From Microbacterium hydrocarbonoxydans (GTDB lineage: Bacteria > Actinomycetota > Actinomycetes > Actinomycetales > Microbacteriaceae), in assembly GCF_000956475.1 (NCBI RefSeq), contig NZ_JYJB01000008.1, positions 1 to 64,000 on the forward strand: a DNA stretch of 64,000 nucleotides, written 5' to 3'. Shown piece after piece: positions 1-7,790 of the stretch (within the stretch, counting starts at the first letter, position 1; the number at the start of each line of letters is the position of its first letter). Position numbers and translations under genes: made by a program. The notes beneath the pieces were generated by a model. The model made no database searches, was not told where the DNA came from, and saw only the letters and a list, made by a program, of their open reading frames with translations.

Positions 1-113
1 CCCCACCGAAGTGGAGTCGAGGTTATTTGGCATTTGACAAGTGCACGCTGTTGAGTTCTCAAGGATCGGACGCTCCCCCGACCCAACCATCACAGTCAGG
101 CCCGAAGGGCAAC
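1..113 (-). ncRNA. 5' leader of an rRNA operon (16S lies beyond the left edge)
   Basis: Read on the minus strand, this stretch carries the block CTTGAGAACTCAACAGCGTG (revcomp of about 48-67). It matches the boxA-type antitermination/processing leader found just upstream of 16S rRNA in actinobacteria. A small GCCC-GAA-GGGC hairpin (100-110) sits at the predicted 5' end. The 16S gene itself is not in the window; its position to the left is inferred from the leader. No protein-coding frame here looks real. Confidence 0.75.
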
Positions 114-119
114 TTCTCA

Positions 120-147
120 ATCTTACCGAAGCGATCCGGCCTGTCAA
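120..147 (-). promoter_or_regulatory. rRNA operon promoter, proximal
   Basis: On the minus strand there is a perfect -35 TTGACA (147-142), a 16-bp spacer and a -10 TAAGAT (125-120). The predicted transcription start is near 113. This is the strongest sigma-70-type promoter match in the window and it faces the rRNA leader. Confidence 0.75.
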
Positions 148-215
148 ATCGACACGCCGCAGGCTTCGAAGCTGATCTTGCTACCAGGCGCTTACCGCGC
201 CGAGGCAACTTGACT

Positions 216-243
216 AGCTTATCCGCTTCCCGATCGAAGTCAA
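216..243 (-). promoter_or_regulatory. rRNA operon promoter, distal
   Basis: A second, similar promoter lies 96 bp upstream of the first: -35 TTGACT (243-238), 16-bp spacer, -10 TAAGCT (221-216). Tandem promoters with the same spacing are usual for rrn operons. The stretch from 244 to 490 shows nothing else I can support. Confidence 0.6.
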
Positions 244-490
244 ATCGACTCGATCCGGATCCGGAAGCTCCACGTCAGACAGAAGTATGTCTGCGATCTT
301 CTCCGAGGAGCTGATCGGGTGGAGGTGGTTCTCCGCTTGAGGGGGGTAAGGCTCTCGGCCTCTCCGCTTCCCTGTGGGGCGAACAAGTAATAAGTTACGT
401 GGATTCCGGGGATCGGGCAAATCAGGCCGATCCGCCGGGCGTGTCGCGGATGGCGCCGCACATCGCGCGGCACATCTGGCGGAGACAGAA

Positions 491-525
491 GAAGCCCCCT
501 CCGAGCTGAGCTCGGACGGGGCTTC
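491..525 (-). terminator. Rho-independent terminator after tRNA-Ala
   Basis: The arms GAAGCCCC (491-498) and GGGGCTTC (518-525) enclose a second inner pairing TCCGAGCT/AGCTCGGA. On the minus strand the hairpin is followed by a T-rich TTCTTCTGTCT run. It ends the tRNA transcript and insulates it from the rrn promoters. Confidence 0.75.
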
Positions 526-534
526 CTGGTTCTG

Positions 535-607
535 TGGACCTAAGGGGATTCGAACCCCTGACCTCCTCGATGCGAACGAGGCGCGCTACCAACTGCGCCA
601 TAGGCCC
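535..607 (-). tRNA. tRNA-Ala (anticodon CGC)
   Basis: A complete 73-nt cloverleaf on the minus strand. Acceptor GGGCCTA pairs with TAGGTCC and includes the G3:U70 wobble that identifies alanine tRNAs. The anticodon loop is TTCGCAT (anticodon CGC), the T-arm is AGGGG-TTCGAAT-CCCCT, and the discriminator base is A. The 3' CCA is not fully encoded. Confidence 0.96.
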
Positions 608-648
608 TTGAACTCGTCTACGTTATCACGCAGATCCGGGCGTTCGCG

Positions 649-1503
649 TCATCCGGCCGATCGACGGGCGAGCAGCTCGCGGACATGCGCCTCGATCTCC
701 GCATCGTCGACGAAGCCCATCTTCGCGTAGGGCGACGAAGCCGCGGGCAGCTGCACAGGAGCCGGCGGCGCCATCTGCTCTGCGCGCTCGCGCAGCTCGG
801 CCAGTCGCGCGGCCTTGCGGCGCTCGGTCTGTGCGTCATGCTGAGCCATCGCCGCCTGCGCGCGCGACCCGCTCATCGAGACGAGAGGCTCCGGCAGCGG
901 ACGAGGAGTCCACGTGGCCGTGCCCTGATCGTGCAGGGGCGGCGCCTCCCGACGTTCTGCGGGTTCGCTCCGCTCCGTGCTCCGTCGCGCGGCACGGGCT
1001 GCCCGCGCTGCGACCGCGGACATCCGCTGCAGGATGGCTGATGCGATCACCACGACCGCACCGCCCAGCCACAGCAGCAGCTGCGCCTGCGTGGCGATGA
1101 GCTGCCACACGCCGACGCCGACGGCGGCGATTCCGAGGAACAGCAGCACGGTGGCGGTGAGACGGACACGACGACGGGCGCGCGCCTGACGCACCACGGG
1201 GTCGGCCTTCGTCGCAGCCAGCTCCTCGCGCAGCAGCATGAGCTCGGCCGCTTCCTTCTCGGACTGCAGCCGCTTTGCGAGCCTCTGTTGGGCGAGAGCC
1301 GTCCTGGCGGTCAGCTCGAGGCGGACCTCCCCGGGCGTCTCGCTCGTCTCGGCGAGCACGCGAAGAGCCTGATTCAGACGGACGGCATTGCGCTCCGCGG
1401 CGTTGTACTGGAAGCGCCCGCGCCACGACGGCAGCAGATAGAGCATCCACAGGAGCACAGCGACGAGGACGATCACGCCCCCACTCAGCACCGGCCCATC
1501 CAT
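649..1503 (-). CDS. Membrane protein resembling the GlpR/SepX cell-division family
   Basis: A 284-residue protein with one N-terminal membrane helix (about 7-25) ending in LLPSWRGR, a charged helical segment (about 30-115), two adjacent membrane helices (about 118-160), a proline-rich linker and a conserved-looking C-terminus (YAKMGFVDDAEIEAHVREL). Actinobacterial proteins of this build beside tRNA-Ala are often called 'large exoprotein'. The layout and the tRNA neighbour recall GlpR of Corynebacterium and SepX of Streptomyces, which act at the division site. That assignment is inference; the expected glp and rimJ neighbours are not next to it here. TACCGT lies 7 nt before the ATG, suggesting a leaderless transcript. 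Confidence 0.6.
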   Translation of the reverse strand: MDGPVLSGGVIVLVAVLLWMLYLLPSWRGRFQYNAAERNAVRLNQALRVLAETSETPGEVRLELTARTALAQQRLAKRLQSEKEAAELMLLREELAATKADPVVRQARARRRVRLTATVLLFLGIAAVGVGVWQLIATQAQLLLWLGGAVVVIASAILQRMSAVAARAARAARRSTERSEPAERREAPPLHDQGTATWTPRPLPEPLVSMSGSRAQAAMAQHDAQTERRKAARLAELRERAEQMAPPAPVQLPAASSPYAKMGFVDDAEIEAHVRELLARRSAG

Positions 1504-1578
1504 ATCGACAACGGTAAGGGAACAGTGGCCCTGCGGGGGACGGCGCGAACGCGTGTCGCGATCGGATCACGACACAGT

Positions 1579-1647
1579 TCGGGGCCGACGCGCCTGATGT
1601 CGGATCGGATGACGGCATCCGCTCTTCGAAAAGCGTGTCGGCCCCGA
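1579..1647. repeat. 11-bp perfect inverted repeat with a long loop
   Basis: TCGGGGCCGAC (1579-1589) is repeated inverted as GTCGGCCCCGA (1637-1647) with a 47-nt loop. It lies between the end of the short-chain dehydrogenase and the start of the GlpR-like gene. It could be a weak terminator for the dehydrogenase pair or a protein-binding site. It has no T-tract. Confidence 0.5.
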
Positions 1648-1669
1648 GGCTGCGCCCGTGTGCAGGACC

Positions 1670-2500
1670 TCAGTCCAGGAAGATGTCCGGGAAGAGGCGG
1701 TCGTCCGGAGTGCCCGGAACCGCGGCGTACTTCGAGAAGTCGGTGACGCCGTCGGCCTCGAGGACATCCTCGACGATGAGCGTCTGACCCGTGTACTGCG
1801 CGGCGGGCTTGGTGAGCACCGAGTACGCGGCATCCGCATAGATCTCCGCGGTGCGGCTCGCAGCCATCACCTTGTCTCCGCCGAGCAGATTCTGAACGGC
1901 GGCCGTCGCGATCGTCGTGCGGGGCCAGAGGGTGTTCGCGGCGATCCCGTCGCGGGCGAACTCCGCAGCGAGGCCCATCGTGACCATCGTCATGCCGAAC
2001 TTCGCGAGCGTGTATCCGGTGTGCGCGCCCAGCCACTTCGGGGTGGGATTCAGCGGCGGCGAGAGCGACAGGATGTGCGGGTTCGACGCGTCCCGCAGAA
2101 CCGGCACCGCCGCGCGCGACAGCATGAACGTCCCTCGGACGTTGACGTCCTGCATCAGGTCGTACTTCTTCGCATTCAGCTCGAGAGATCGGGACAGATC
2201 GATCACGCTGGCGTTGTTGATGACGATGTCGATTCCGCCGAACTCGCCCTGCGTCTTGAGCACCGCTTCGGTGATGTCGTCGTCGTCGCGCACGTCGCCG
2301 ACGATGGGCAGGGCCTGACCGCCGGCGGCGCGGATCTGCTCGGCCGCGGTGTGGATCGTGCCTTCGAGCTTCGGGTGCGGTGTGTCGGTCTTCGCGAGCA
2401 TTGCGATGTTCGCGCCGTCTCGCGCCGCACGCAGCGCGATGGCGAGGCCGATACCGCGGCTGCCGCCCGACATCAGGATGGTCTTGCCTGCCAGTGACAT
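1670..2500 (-). CDS. Short-chain dehydrogenase, HSDL2-like
   Basis: A 276-residue Rossmann-fold oxidoreductase. The nucleotide-binding GGSRGIG is at 12-18, NNAS at 95-98, and the catalytic pair Y163/K167 lies in GYTLAKFG. The long form with KYDLMQDVNVRGTF matches the hydroxysteroid dehydrogenase-like 2 branch, often linked to fatty acyl metabolism; the substrate is unknown. The start at 2500 is chosen because GAGGAG sits 7 nt upstream; an in-frame start at 2539 would overlap the previous gene. It is likely co-transcribed with the dehydrogenase at 2536-3297. Confidence 0.85.
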   Translation of the reverse strand: MSLAGKTILMSGGSRGIGLAIALRAARDGANIAMLAKTDTPHPKLEGTIHTAAEQIRAAGGQALPIVGDVRDDDDITEAVLKTQGEFGGIDIVINNASVIDLSRSLELNAKKYDLMQDVNVRGTFMLSRAAVPVLRDASNPHILSLSPPLNPTPKWLGAHTGYTLAKFGMTMVTMGLAAEFARDGIAANTLWPRTTIATAAVQNLLGGDKVMAASRTAEIYADAAYSVLTKPAAQYTGQTLIVEDVLEADGVTDFSKYAAVPGTPDDRLFPDIFLD

Positions 2501-2535
2501 GGTCGTCTCCTCGTTCGGGCTCATTTCAGCCGGGC

Positions 2536-3297
2536 TCATTTCGGCGCCATGCGGATCGCGCCGTCGAGACGGATCGTCTCGCCGTTCAGGTACGAGTTCT
2601 CGATGATCTGCTGCGCGAGGGCCGCGTACTCGTCAGGCCGGCCCAGTCGCGAGGGGAACGGGACCTGCTGTCCGAGAGAGTCCTGCGCGGCCTGCGGCAG
2701 GCCCATCAGCATGGGCGTCTCCATGATTCCTGGCGCGATCGTGCAGACGCGGATGCCGTGGCGCGCGAGCTCGCGGGCGACGGGGAGCGTCATGGCGTGC
2801 ACCCCGCCCTTCGACGCCGAGTAGGCGGGCTGGCCGATCTGGCCGTCGAACGCCGCCACACTCGCGGTGTTGATGATCACGCCGCGCTCCCCGGATTCGG
2901 TGGGGTCGTTCTTCGCGATCACGGCGGATGCCTGAGAGAGGACGTTGAACGTGCCGACGAGGTTGATGCGGATGATCCGCTCGAAGTCGGCGAGCACCGC
3001 AGGGTTGCCGTCGCGGTCGAGCACCTTGGCGGGCGGGGCGATACCTGCGCAGTTCACGACGATGCGCAGTGGAGCCGCGGCCTGGGCAGCGGCGACTGCC
3101 GCCTGGATCTCGTCGACGCTCGTCACATCGGCTGGGGCGAACTGCCCGCCGAGCTCTTCTGCGAGCTCGGCGCCCTTCGAGGACGCCAAGTCGACGATGG
3201 TGACATGACCGCCCTGGGCGGCGATGCGGCGGGCGGTGGCGAGGCCGAGCCCGGAGGCGCCGCCGGTGATCAGCGCGCCGTGACCTGTGATCTGCAT
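2536..3297 (-). CDS. Short-chain dehydrogenase, 3-hydroxyacyl-CoA dehydrogenase type II-like
   Basis: A 253-residue classical [11 protein letters not shown] at 11-18, NCAG at 82-85, and the catalytic triad S146, Y159, K163 in YSASK. The [21 protein letters not shown] stretch and its length match the HSD17B10-like 3-hydroxyacyl-CoA dehydrogenases, which oxidise 3-hydroxyacyl-CoA with NAD in beta-oxidation-type pathways. The start at 3297 follows the strong site GAAGGAG. It is the first gene of a two-SDR operon. The upstream 3298-3549 holds a TATGCT -10 candidate near 3375 on the minus strand and no gene. Confidence 0.85.
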   Translation of the reverse strand: MQITGHGALITGGASGLGLATARRIAAQGGHVTIVDLASSKGAELAEELGGQFAPADVTSVDEIQAAVAAAQAAAPLRIVVNCAGIAPPAKVLDRDGNPAVLADFERIIRINLVGTFNVLSQASAVIAKNDPTESGERGVIINTASVAAFDGQIGQPAYSASKGGVHAMTLPVARELARHGIRVCTIAPGIMETPMLMGLPQAAQDSLGQQVPFPSRLGRPDEYAALAQQIIENSYLNGETIRLDGAIRMAPK

Positions 3298-3549
3298 CGT
3301 GAGTTCTCCTTCGAACATCGTTGCGCGGGCATCGGAGACCAGACCCTGCGTGTGCGACTGAGTACCAGCATAAGTGGTCCCGAGTGTCGTGAGCATCCGC
3401 GTGCCCGGATGCGCTCAGACTAGGACATCGTGAGCGGTGAGGCGACTGGCCGGGCGCGGTTCCGACGGGTTCCAGGCGAGGTGACCGCGCAGGAGTGAGC
3501 GAAGACTCCGAGACTGGCGGGACGATGCGGGACGCGGGATGCTGAAGGC

Positions 3550-3909
3550 ATGGACCTTCGTCGCAAGCGAGCGTATGACACCGCCGATCCCTCAGACGGG
3601 TTCCGCGTGCTCGTCGACCGGCTGTGGCCCCGAGGCGTCTCCAAGGAGCGTGCCGCGATCGATCTGTGGGCGAAGGACACGGCGCCCACCCCTGAGCTCC
3701 GGCACGACTGGCATGCGGCTCCGGACAGCGAATGGGGCGTCTACGCCGACCGCTACCGCGCGCAGCTCGCTGGCGAATCGGGCCCAGCGCTTCGGGAGCT
3801 CACCGACGCGCTGCGGCAGCATCCGATCGTCACCCTCGTCTACGCGGCGCACGACCCTGAGCACAACCACGCCGTCGTGCTGGAAGAGGCACTGCGCGCG
3901 CTGCTCTGA
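3550..3909 (+). CDS. DUF488 family protein (YeaO-like)
   Basis: A 119-residue soluble protein with the family signature RLWPRGV (24-30) and WAKDTAPTPELR (40-51), at the usual length for the short DUF488 proteins. Biochemical function is unknown. The ATG has GAAGG close by. The following gene begins behind a structured leader, so the two may be transcribed together but are not translationally coupled. Confidence 0.85.
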   Translation: MDLRRKRAYDTADPSDGFRVLVDRLWPRGVSKERAAIDLWAKDTAPTPELRHDWHAAPDSEWGVYADRYRAQLAGESGPALRELTDALRQHPIVTLVYAAHDPEHNHAVVLEEALRALL

Positions 3910-3919
3910 ACGCCAGTCG

Positions 3920-4005
3920 GTTCACGACTCCTCAACAAGCGAGCAGATCGGGCACCGATCAGCCGGATCCCACCGATTCTGCGCCATTCTTGAGGAGTCA
4001 TGAAC
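3920..4005 (+). promoter_or_regulatory. Inverted repeat that can bury a ribosome binding site
   Basis: GTTCACGACTCCTCAA (3920-3935) and TTGAGGAGTCATGAAC (3990-4005) are inverted copies matching at 15 of 16 positions. The right arm contains the GAGGAG Shine-Dalgarno and an ATG whose A is the only mismatch. The loop holds a second perfect hairpin GATCGG-GCA-CCGATC (3946-3960). In mRNA this would sequester the initiation site upstream of the kinase gene. A DNA operator is the alternative. Confidence 0.6.
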
Positions 4006-4026
4006 AGCCCCTGGTGCACCCTGTGA
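4000..4026 (+). CDS. Possible 8-residue leader peptide
   Basis: ATG at 4000, preceded by GAGGAG at a 5-nt spacing, opens a frame encoding MNSPWCTL that stops at TGA 4024-4026. The stop overlaps the GTG (4023) of the kinase gene as GTGA, the usual coupling geometry in this genome. The good ribosome site belongs to this short frame rather than to the kinase. It may therefore be a leader peptide that delivers ribosomes by reinitiation. Confidence 0.4.
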   Translation: MNSPWCTL

Positions 4027-4748
4027 GCATTCCCGCCCTCGACATAGTCGTGCCCGAGCGCGTGCGCGAGCTGGCGCGCGGCGCGGCCCTCACCCCGGTG
4101 TGGCTGAACAACATCGGCGGGCTGACCTTCCGCACCGGCGACGGCCGCTACATCAAATGGGGGCCGCACGATGCCGAGGCGAACATGCGCGACGAGGCGG
4201 AGCGCATGCGCTGGGCATCGCGGTGGATCACGGTGCCTGACGTGCTCGAGCAGGGCCAGGACAGCGAGCAGGAGTGGCTTGTCACGATCGCGCTCGATGG
4301 CCGCAGCGCCGCGGATCCGCGCTGGCGAGAGGACCCCGAGCGCGCGGTCCGCGCCGTGGGCGAAGGTCTGCGGATGCTGCACGACAAGCTGCCCGTCGAG
4401 GAATGCCCGTGGGAGTGGAGCATCGATTCCCGCATCGCCCGCGCCGCTGAACGAGGCACTTTCGTACCGGCCGATCTGCGTGAGGCGCCGTCGATCGACC
4501 GCCTCGTCGTGTGCCATGGAGACGCGTGCCTGCCGAACACGCTGCTCGCCGATGACGGCGCTGTGGCAGGCCATGTGGATCTGGCTGCCCTCGGCACCGC
4601 CGATCGCTGGGCGGACATCGCGGTCGCCTCGATGAGCACGATCTGGAACCTCGGCGAGGGATGGGAGGACACGCTCATCGAGGCCTACGGCGTGGAACCG
4701 GATCGTGCGCGCCTCGAGTTCTACCGCCGGCTCTGGAACGAGACCTGA
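4023..4748 (+). CDS. Aminoglycoside phosphotransferase-family kinase
   Basis: A 241-residue protein of the APH(3') fold. The ATP lysine is likely K45 (RYIKWGP), the catalytic loop is HGDACLPN (165-172) with D167, and the metal aspartate is in HVDLAALG (184-191). The end matches APH(3')-type enzymes (DRWADIA, then WNLGEGWE and a C-terminal RLEFYRRLWNE). Whether the substrate is an aminoglycoside cannot be told from sequence. The GTG at 4023 is favoured because it overlaps the stop of the upstream mini-frame; GTG 4014 and TTG 3990 are alternatives. Confidence 0.8.
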   Translation: MSIPALDIVVPERVRELARGAALTPVWLNNIGGLTFRTGDGRYIKWGPHDAEANMRDEAERMRWASRWITVPDVLEQGQDSEQEWLVTIALDGRSAADPRWREDPERAVRAVGEGLRMLHDKLPVEECPWEWSIDSRIARAAERGTFVPADLREAPSIDRLVVCHGDACLPNTLLADDGAVAGHVDLAALGTADRWADIAVASMSTIWNLGEGWEDTLIEAYGVEPDRARLEFYRRLWNET

Positions 4749-4749
4749 C

Positions 4750-5541
4750 TCAGCCGCCGAGCACGAAGTTCCACGCCCCCGTCGCCACGGCCGCCCAGAT
4801 CGCCACCACGGGGATCACACACGCGACGAGGACGAGACCGGTGTCGCGCCGCGTCCACACCGATTCCCTCGCCCACGACCGCTCCCCCGAGCCGCCGAAG
4901 CCGCGCGCCTCCATGGCCGTGGCGAGCGACGACCCGCGTCTGATCGCGAGCACGAAGAGGGCGAACGCCATCCCGAGCGTGCGGCGGATGCGTCCCTGAT
5001 CGGCGACTCCGCGAGCACGGCGTGCAAGCGCGAGAGCGCGCCAGTCGTCTGCGAGGAGTCCCAGCATCCGCATCCCGGCGAGCGCGCCGATCACGAACCG
5101 AGCCGGCAGCCGCACCCGCTGCGCCAGATCGTCGGCGAGGTCGGTGGGATCGACCGTCACGAAGAGCACGACCGAAGGCAGCCCGATCGCGAGGACGCGC
5201 ACGGCCGTCGCCGCTGCGAGCGAGAGAGACCCGTCGCTCACCCTGATCAGCATCCACTCGAAGTGCACCGCCCCGCTCGGTGCGCCGTACAGCGCGATCG
5301 TCACGGCGCTCAGAGGCGCGGCGACCCACAGCACGGCCGTCCTGGTCCAGAACTCGCGGGCGCCGAGACCGGCGAGAAGCAGCAGGGGGATCTCGAGGAT
5401 CAGAGCGACGGATGCCGACACCACGTCGATCGACGCGATCAGCGGCACCGCGATCAGCAGCGCTGCCGCGAGCTTCGCGAGCGCCGACCGCGGCGCGATC
5501 GGACCGCGGCGCTCGACGCGCGCGGTGAGCGGATCGATCAT
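4750..5541 (-). CDS. ykoC: ECF transporter transmembrane component (EcfT / YkoC)
   Basis: A 263-residue integral membrane protein with about five membrane helices and the two arginine motifs typical of EcfT coupling helices (ALARRARG near 171-178 and AMEARGFG near 211-218). It links the S component to the ATPase in the membrane. Its ATG overlaps the stop of the ATPase gene by 4 bases. Third gene of the riboswitch-controlled operon. Confidence 0.85.
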   Translation of the reverse strand: MIDPLTARVERRGPIAPRSALAKLAAALLIAVPLIASIDVVSASVALILEIPLLLLAGLGAREFWTRTAVLWVAAPLSAVTIALYGAPSGAVHFEWMLIRVSDGSLSLAAATAVRVLAIGLPSVVLFVTVDPTDLADDLAQRVRLPARFVIGALAGMRMLGLLADDWRALALARRARGVADQGRIRRTLGMAFALFVLAIRRGSSLATAMEARGFGGSGERSWARESVWTRRDTGLVLVACVIPVVAIWAAVATGAWNFVLGG

Positions 5542-6998
5542 GCCCCCACCTCGAATCGGCGAGCGTGCAGCGCCCGGAGCACCGCCTCGTCGTGGCTGAT
5601 CGCGACGATCGCGGCCCCGTCGTCGCGGAGGCCGGCGATGATGGCGACGAGCTCGGCCCAGGTGGTCGCATCCTGCCCGAAGGTCGGCTCGTCGAGCACG
5701 ATCATCTGGGGGCGGGTGGCGAGCGCGGCGGCGACCGTGAGCCGGCGCTTCTCTCCACCGGAGAGCGTGTAAGGGTTCGCCTCCGCGAGCGCCGAGAGTC
5801 TCAGGCGCTCGAGAAGCTCGCCGGTGCGGCGTGCGATCTCGGCGTCGTCGAGGCGCAGAGCGCGGGGTCCCACGGCGAGCTCCTCGCGCACGGTCTTCGC
5901 GAGCAGCTGGTGCTCCGGAGTCTGCAGGACCGTCGCGATCCGGGTGAGCAGAGCCTTCGACGACCAGCGGAACGGGTCGGTCCCCTCGCCCGACGACAGC
6001 GCCGTCGTGGCGGCGACCCGGCCGGACTCGGCGGGGATGAGCCCGGCGACCGTCAGCCCGAGCGTGGATTTGCCCGCTCCGTTGGGACCGGTGACCCCGA
6101 TCACCTCCCCCGCGTGCACGTCGAGGTCGAAGGGTCCCGCCACGGGCACGCCACGGCTGCGCGCCACCGTCAGGCCGCGCACGTCGAGCAGGCTCTCTCC
6201 GGGGGCGAGCGCGGGCGGGGGCGGCACCGCCGGCGGATGCCCCGGCACCCAGACGCCGGATGCCGCGAGCTCCTGCCCGCGCGCACCGAGCACGTCGTCC
6301 GGCGAGCCGTCGGCGAGCACGATCGTGCCCTCGGGCTCCACGCCGAGCACGATCACGCGGTCGACGAGCGGCAGCCAGACGTCGATGCGGTGCTCGATCA
6401 CGACGAGAGTGGCGCCGGTGACCTCGAGGGCCGCGGCGACGGCGTCGCGCACGTCCTGCACCCCCACGGGGTCGAGGTTGGCGGTCGGCTCGTCGAGGAG
6501 GATCGCTCCGGGGCGCATCGCCAGTACACCGGCGAGTGCCAGTCGCTGCTTCTGCCCGCCGGACAGCGCGGCCGTCGAGCGGTCGAGCGGCACGTCGAGC
6601 CGCACAGCATCCGTCGCCGAGCGCACTCGCTGCCAGATCTCGTCACGCGGCACGCCGAGGTTCTCGCAGCCGAAGGCGACGTCGTCGCCGACCCGGGCGA
6701 GCATGGTCTGCGTGTCGGGGTCCTGGATCACCATTCCCACGCGACCGCGCGTCTGCGCAGCCGGCACGCCGTCGACGAGAAGCGAGCCGTGCGTCTCGCC
6801 CTCATCCGCGCCGCCGAGCACGCCGCCGAACCCCTGCAGCAGGGTCGATTTGCCCGACCCCGAGGCGCCGAGCAGGAGCACCCGCTCCCCCGGCTCGATG
6901 CGGAGGTCGATGTCCCGCACCGCCCAGCGCCGTCGCGTCGCATAGCGCCAGCCCCAGCCGCGCGCCTCGAGCGCGGCAGGGTGCGCCAGGTCCGTCAC
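5538..6998 (-). CDS. ykoD: Duplicated ECF transporter ATPase (YkoD type)
   Basis: A 486-residue protein carrying two complete ABC ATPase domains in one chain. The first has Walker A GASGSGKST (44-52), signature LSGGQKQR and Walker B AILLDEPTANLD. The second has GPNGAGKST, LSGGEKRR and MIVLDEPTFGQD. This tandem build is typical of YkoD in thiamine-precursor uptake. The GTG start overlaps the S-component stop as GTGA, and the stop overlaps the EcfT start. It energises uptake through YkoC/YkoE. Confidence 0.88.
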   Translation of the reverse strand: MTDLAHPAALEARGWGWRYATRRRWAVRDIDLRIEPGERVLLLGASGSGKSTLLQGFGGVLGGADEGETHGSLLVDGVPAAQTRGRVGMVIQDPDTQTMLARVGDDVAFGCENLGVPRDEIWQRVRSATDAVRLDVPLDRSTAALSGGQKQRLALAGVLAMRPGAILLDEPTANLDPVGVQDVRDAVAAALEVTGATLVVIEHRIDVWLPLVDRVIVLGVEPEGTIVLADGSPDDVLGARGQELAASGVWVPGHPPAVPPPPALAPGESLLDVRGLTVARSRGVPVAGPFDLDVHAGEVIGVTGPNGAGKSTLGLTVAGLIPAESGRVAATTALSSGEGTDPFRWSSKALLTRIATVLQTPEHQLLAKTVREELAVGPRALRLDDAEIARRTGELLERLRLSALAEANPYTLSGGEKRRLTVAAALATRPQMIVLDEPTFGQDATTWAELVAIIAGLRDDGAAIVAISHDEAVLRALHARRFEVGA

Positions 6999-7633
6999 AC
7001 CCGTGCGGCGACCTCGCGACCGGCGGCGAAGCGGCTCAGCGCACCGGTCGCGGCGAGGCCGCGGGCGATCAGCCACGCACCGATACCGGCGATGACGGCA
7101 CCCGAGACGGTGCTCGAGGCGATGTAGATGACGGTGAACGCCGTGTCGGCTCCGGCGTACCAGAGGATCACGTCGTTGATGCCGCACGCGACGCCGGCCG
7201 CCGCACCCGCGAGGATCGCGACCGGCAGCTTCCACACTCCGTAGAGGAACAGCAGGAAGATGAGCTCGGCTCCGAGCCCCTGCACGAGACCCGAGACGAT
7301 CGTGAGCGGACCCCACACGTTGCCGACGAGCGCCGAGATGACCGCCGCGACCAGTTCGGTGTACAGCGCGGCACCCGGCTTGCGGATGATCAGCCCGCCG
7401 AGCACTCCGGCGATCAGCCAGGGGCCGTTGACGAGTGCCTGGACGCCGGGCAGCAGCGGCTCGAGCAGCAGGCTCGGGCCCTGGTAGCCGACGTTCCACA
7501 GCAGGAAGATCAGGGCGCAGGCCACCGCGATCACGCTGGCCACGACGATGTCGACGACGCGCCACCGCCACAGCTGGGCGTTGCGAAGACCGGATGCCGT
7601 CCCGGTGGTGGACGCGGACGTGGAAGTACTCAT
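6995..7633 (-). CDS. ykoE: ECF transporter substrate-binding (S) component, YkoE-like
   Basis: A 212-residue protein with about six membrane helices after a short Ser/Thr-rich N-terminus. Its position directly behind a TPP riboswitch and ahead of a duplicated ATPase and EcfT matches the ykoE-ykoD-ykoC transporter for hydroxymethylpyrimidine or thiamine. The start at 7633 is fixed by AGGAGG upstream; that site lies immediately after the aptamer, so ligand binding can control initiation. Confidence 0.82.
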   Translation of the reverse strand: MSTSTSASTTGTASGLRNAQLWRWRVVDIVVASVIAVACALIFLLWNVGYQGPSLLLEPLLPGVQALVNGPWLIAGVLGGLIIRKPGAALYTELVAAVISALVGNVWGPLTIVSGLVQGLGAELIFLLFLYGVWKLPVAILAGAAAGVACGINDVILWYAGADTAFTVIYIASSTVSGAVIAGIGAWLIARGLAATGALSRFAAGREVAARV

Positions 7634-7639
7634 CTGAAC

Positions 7640-7728
7640 TCCTCCCTGCGCCGGCATTATCCGGATCAGGTTCGACGGTCGAAGCGCGATTCGCTCCCTC
7701 TCAGCCCGGCTCGCCGGACTCCCGTGGT
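7640..7728 (-). ncRNA. TPP riboswitch (THI element)
   Basis: On the minus strand the aptamer shows the conserved CTGAGAGGG (7704-7696) and CTGATCCGGATAATGCCGG (7669-7651), bracketed by CACGGGAGTCC at the 5' side and GCGCAGGGAGGAG at the 3' side. The ykoE ribosome site is at the 3' edge of the aptamer, consistent with translational repression by thiamine pyrophosphate. Confidence 0.93.
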
Positions 7729-7790
7729 TGTTCTGTCGATCTTACCCGTCGTATCGGTGTTCTGTGAGCGGAGTTCGGTACCGTAGGCAG

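Noticed and set aside
1670..2539. Start of the HSDL2-like dehydrogenase at 2539
   Set aside because: That start would overlap the upstream gene end and has no ribosome site; GAGGAG precedes the ATG at 2500.
3420..3689. Small minus-strand gene between the dehydrogenases and DUF488
   Set aside because: It overlaps the DUF488 start, lacks a ribosome site and codes for Arg/Ser-rich sequence typical of antisense frames.
3990..4748. TTG at 3990 as the start of the APH-like kinase
   Set aside because: It would place the Shine-Dalgarno GAGGAG inside the coding sequence; GTG 4023, coupled to the mini-frame stop, fits the overlap style of this genome better.
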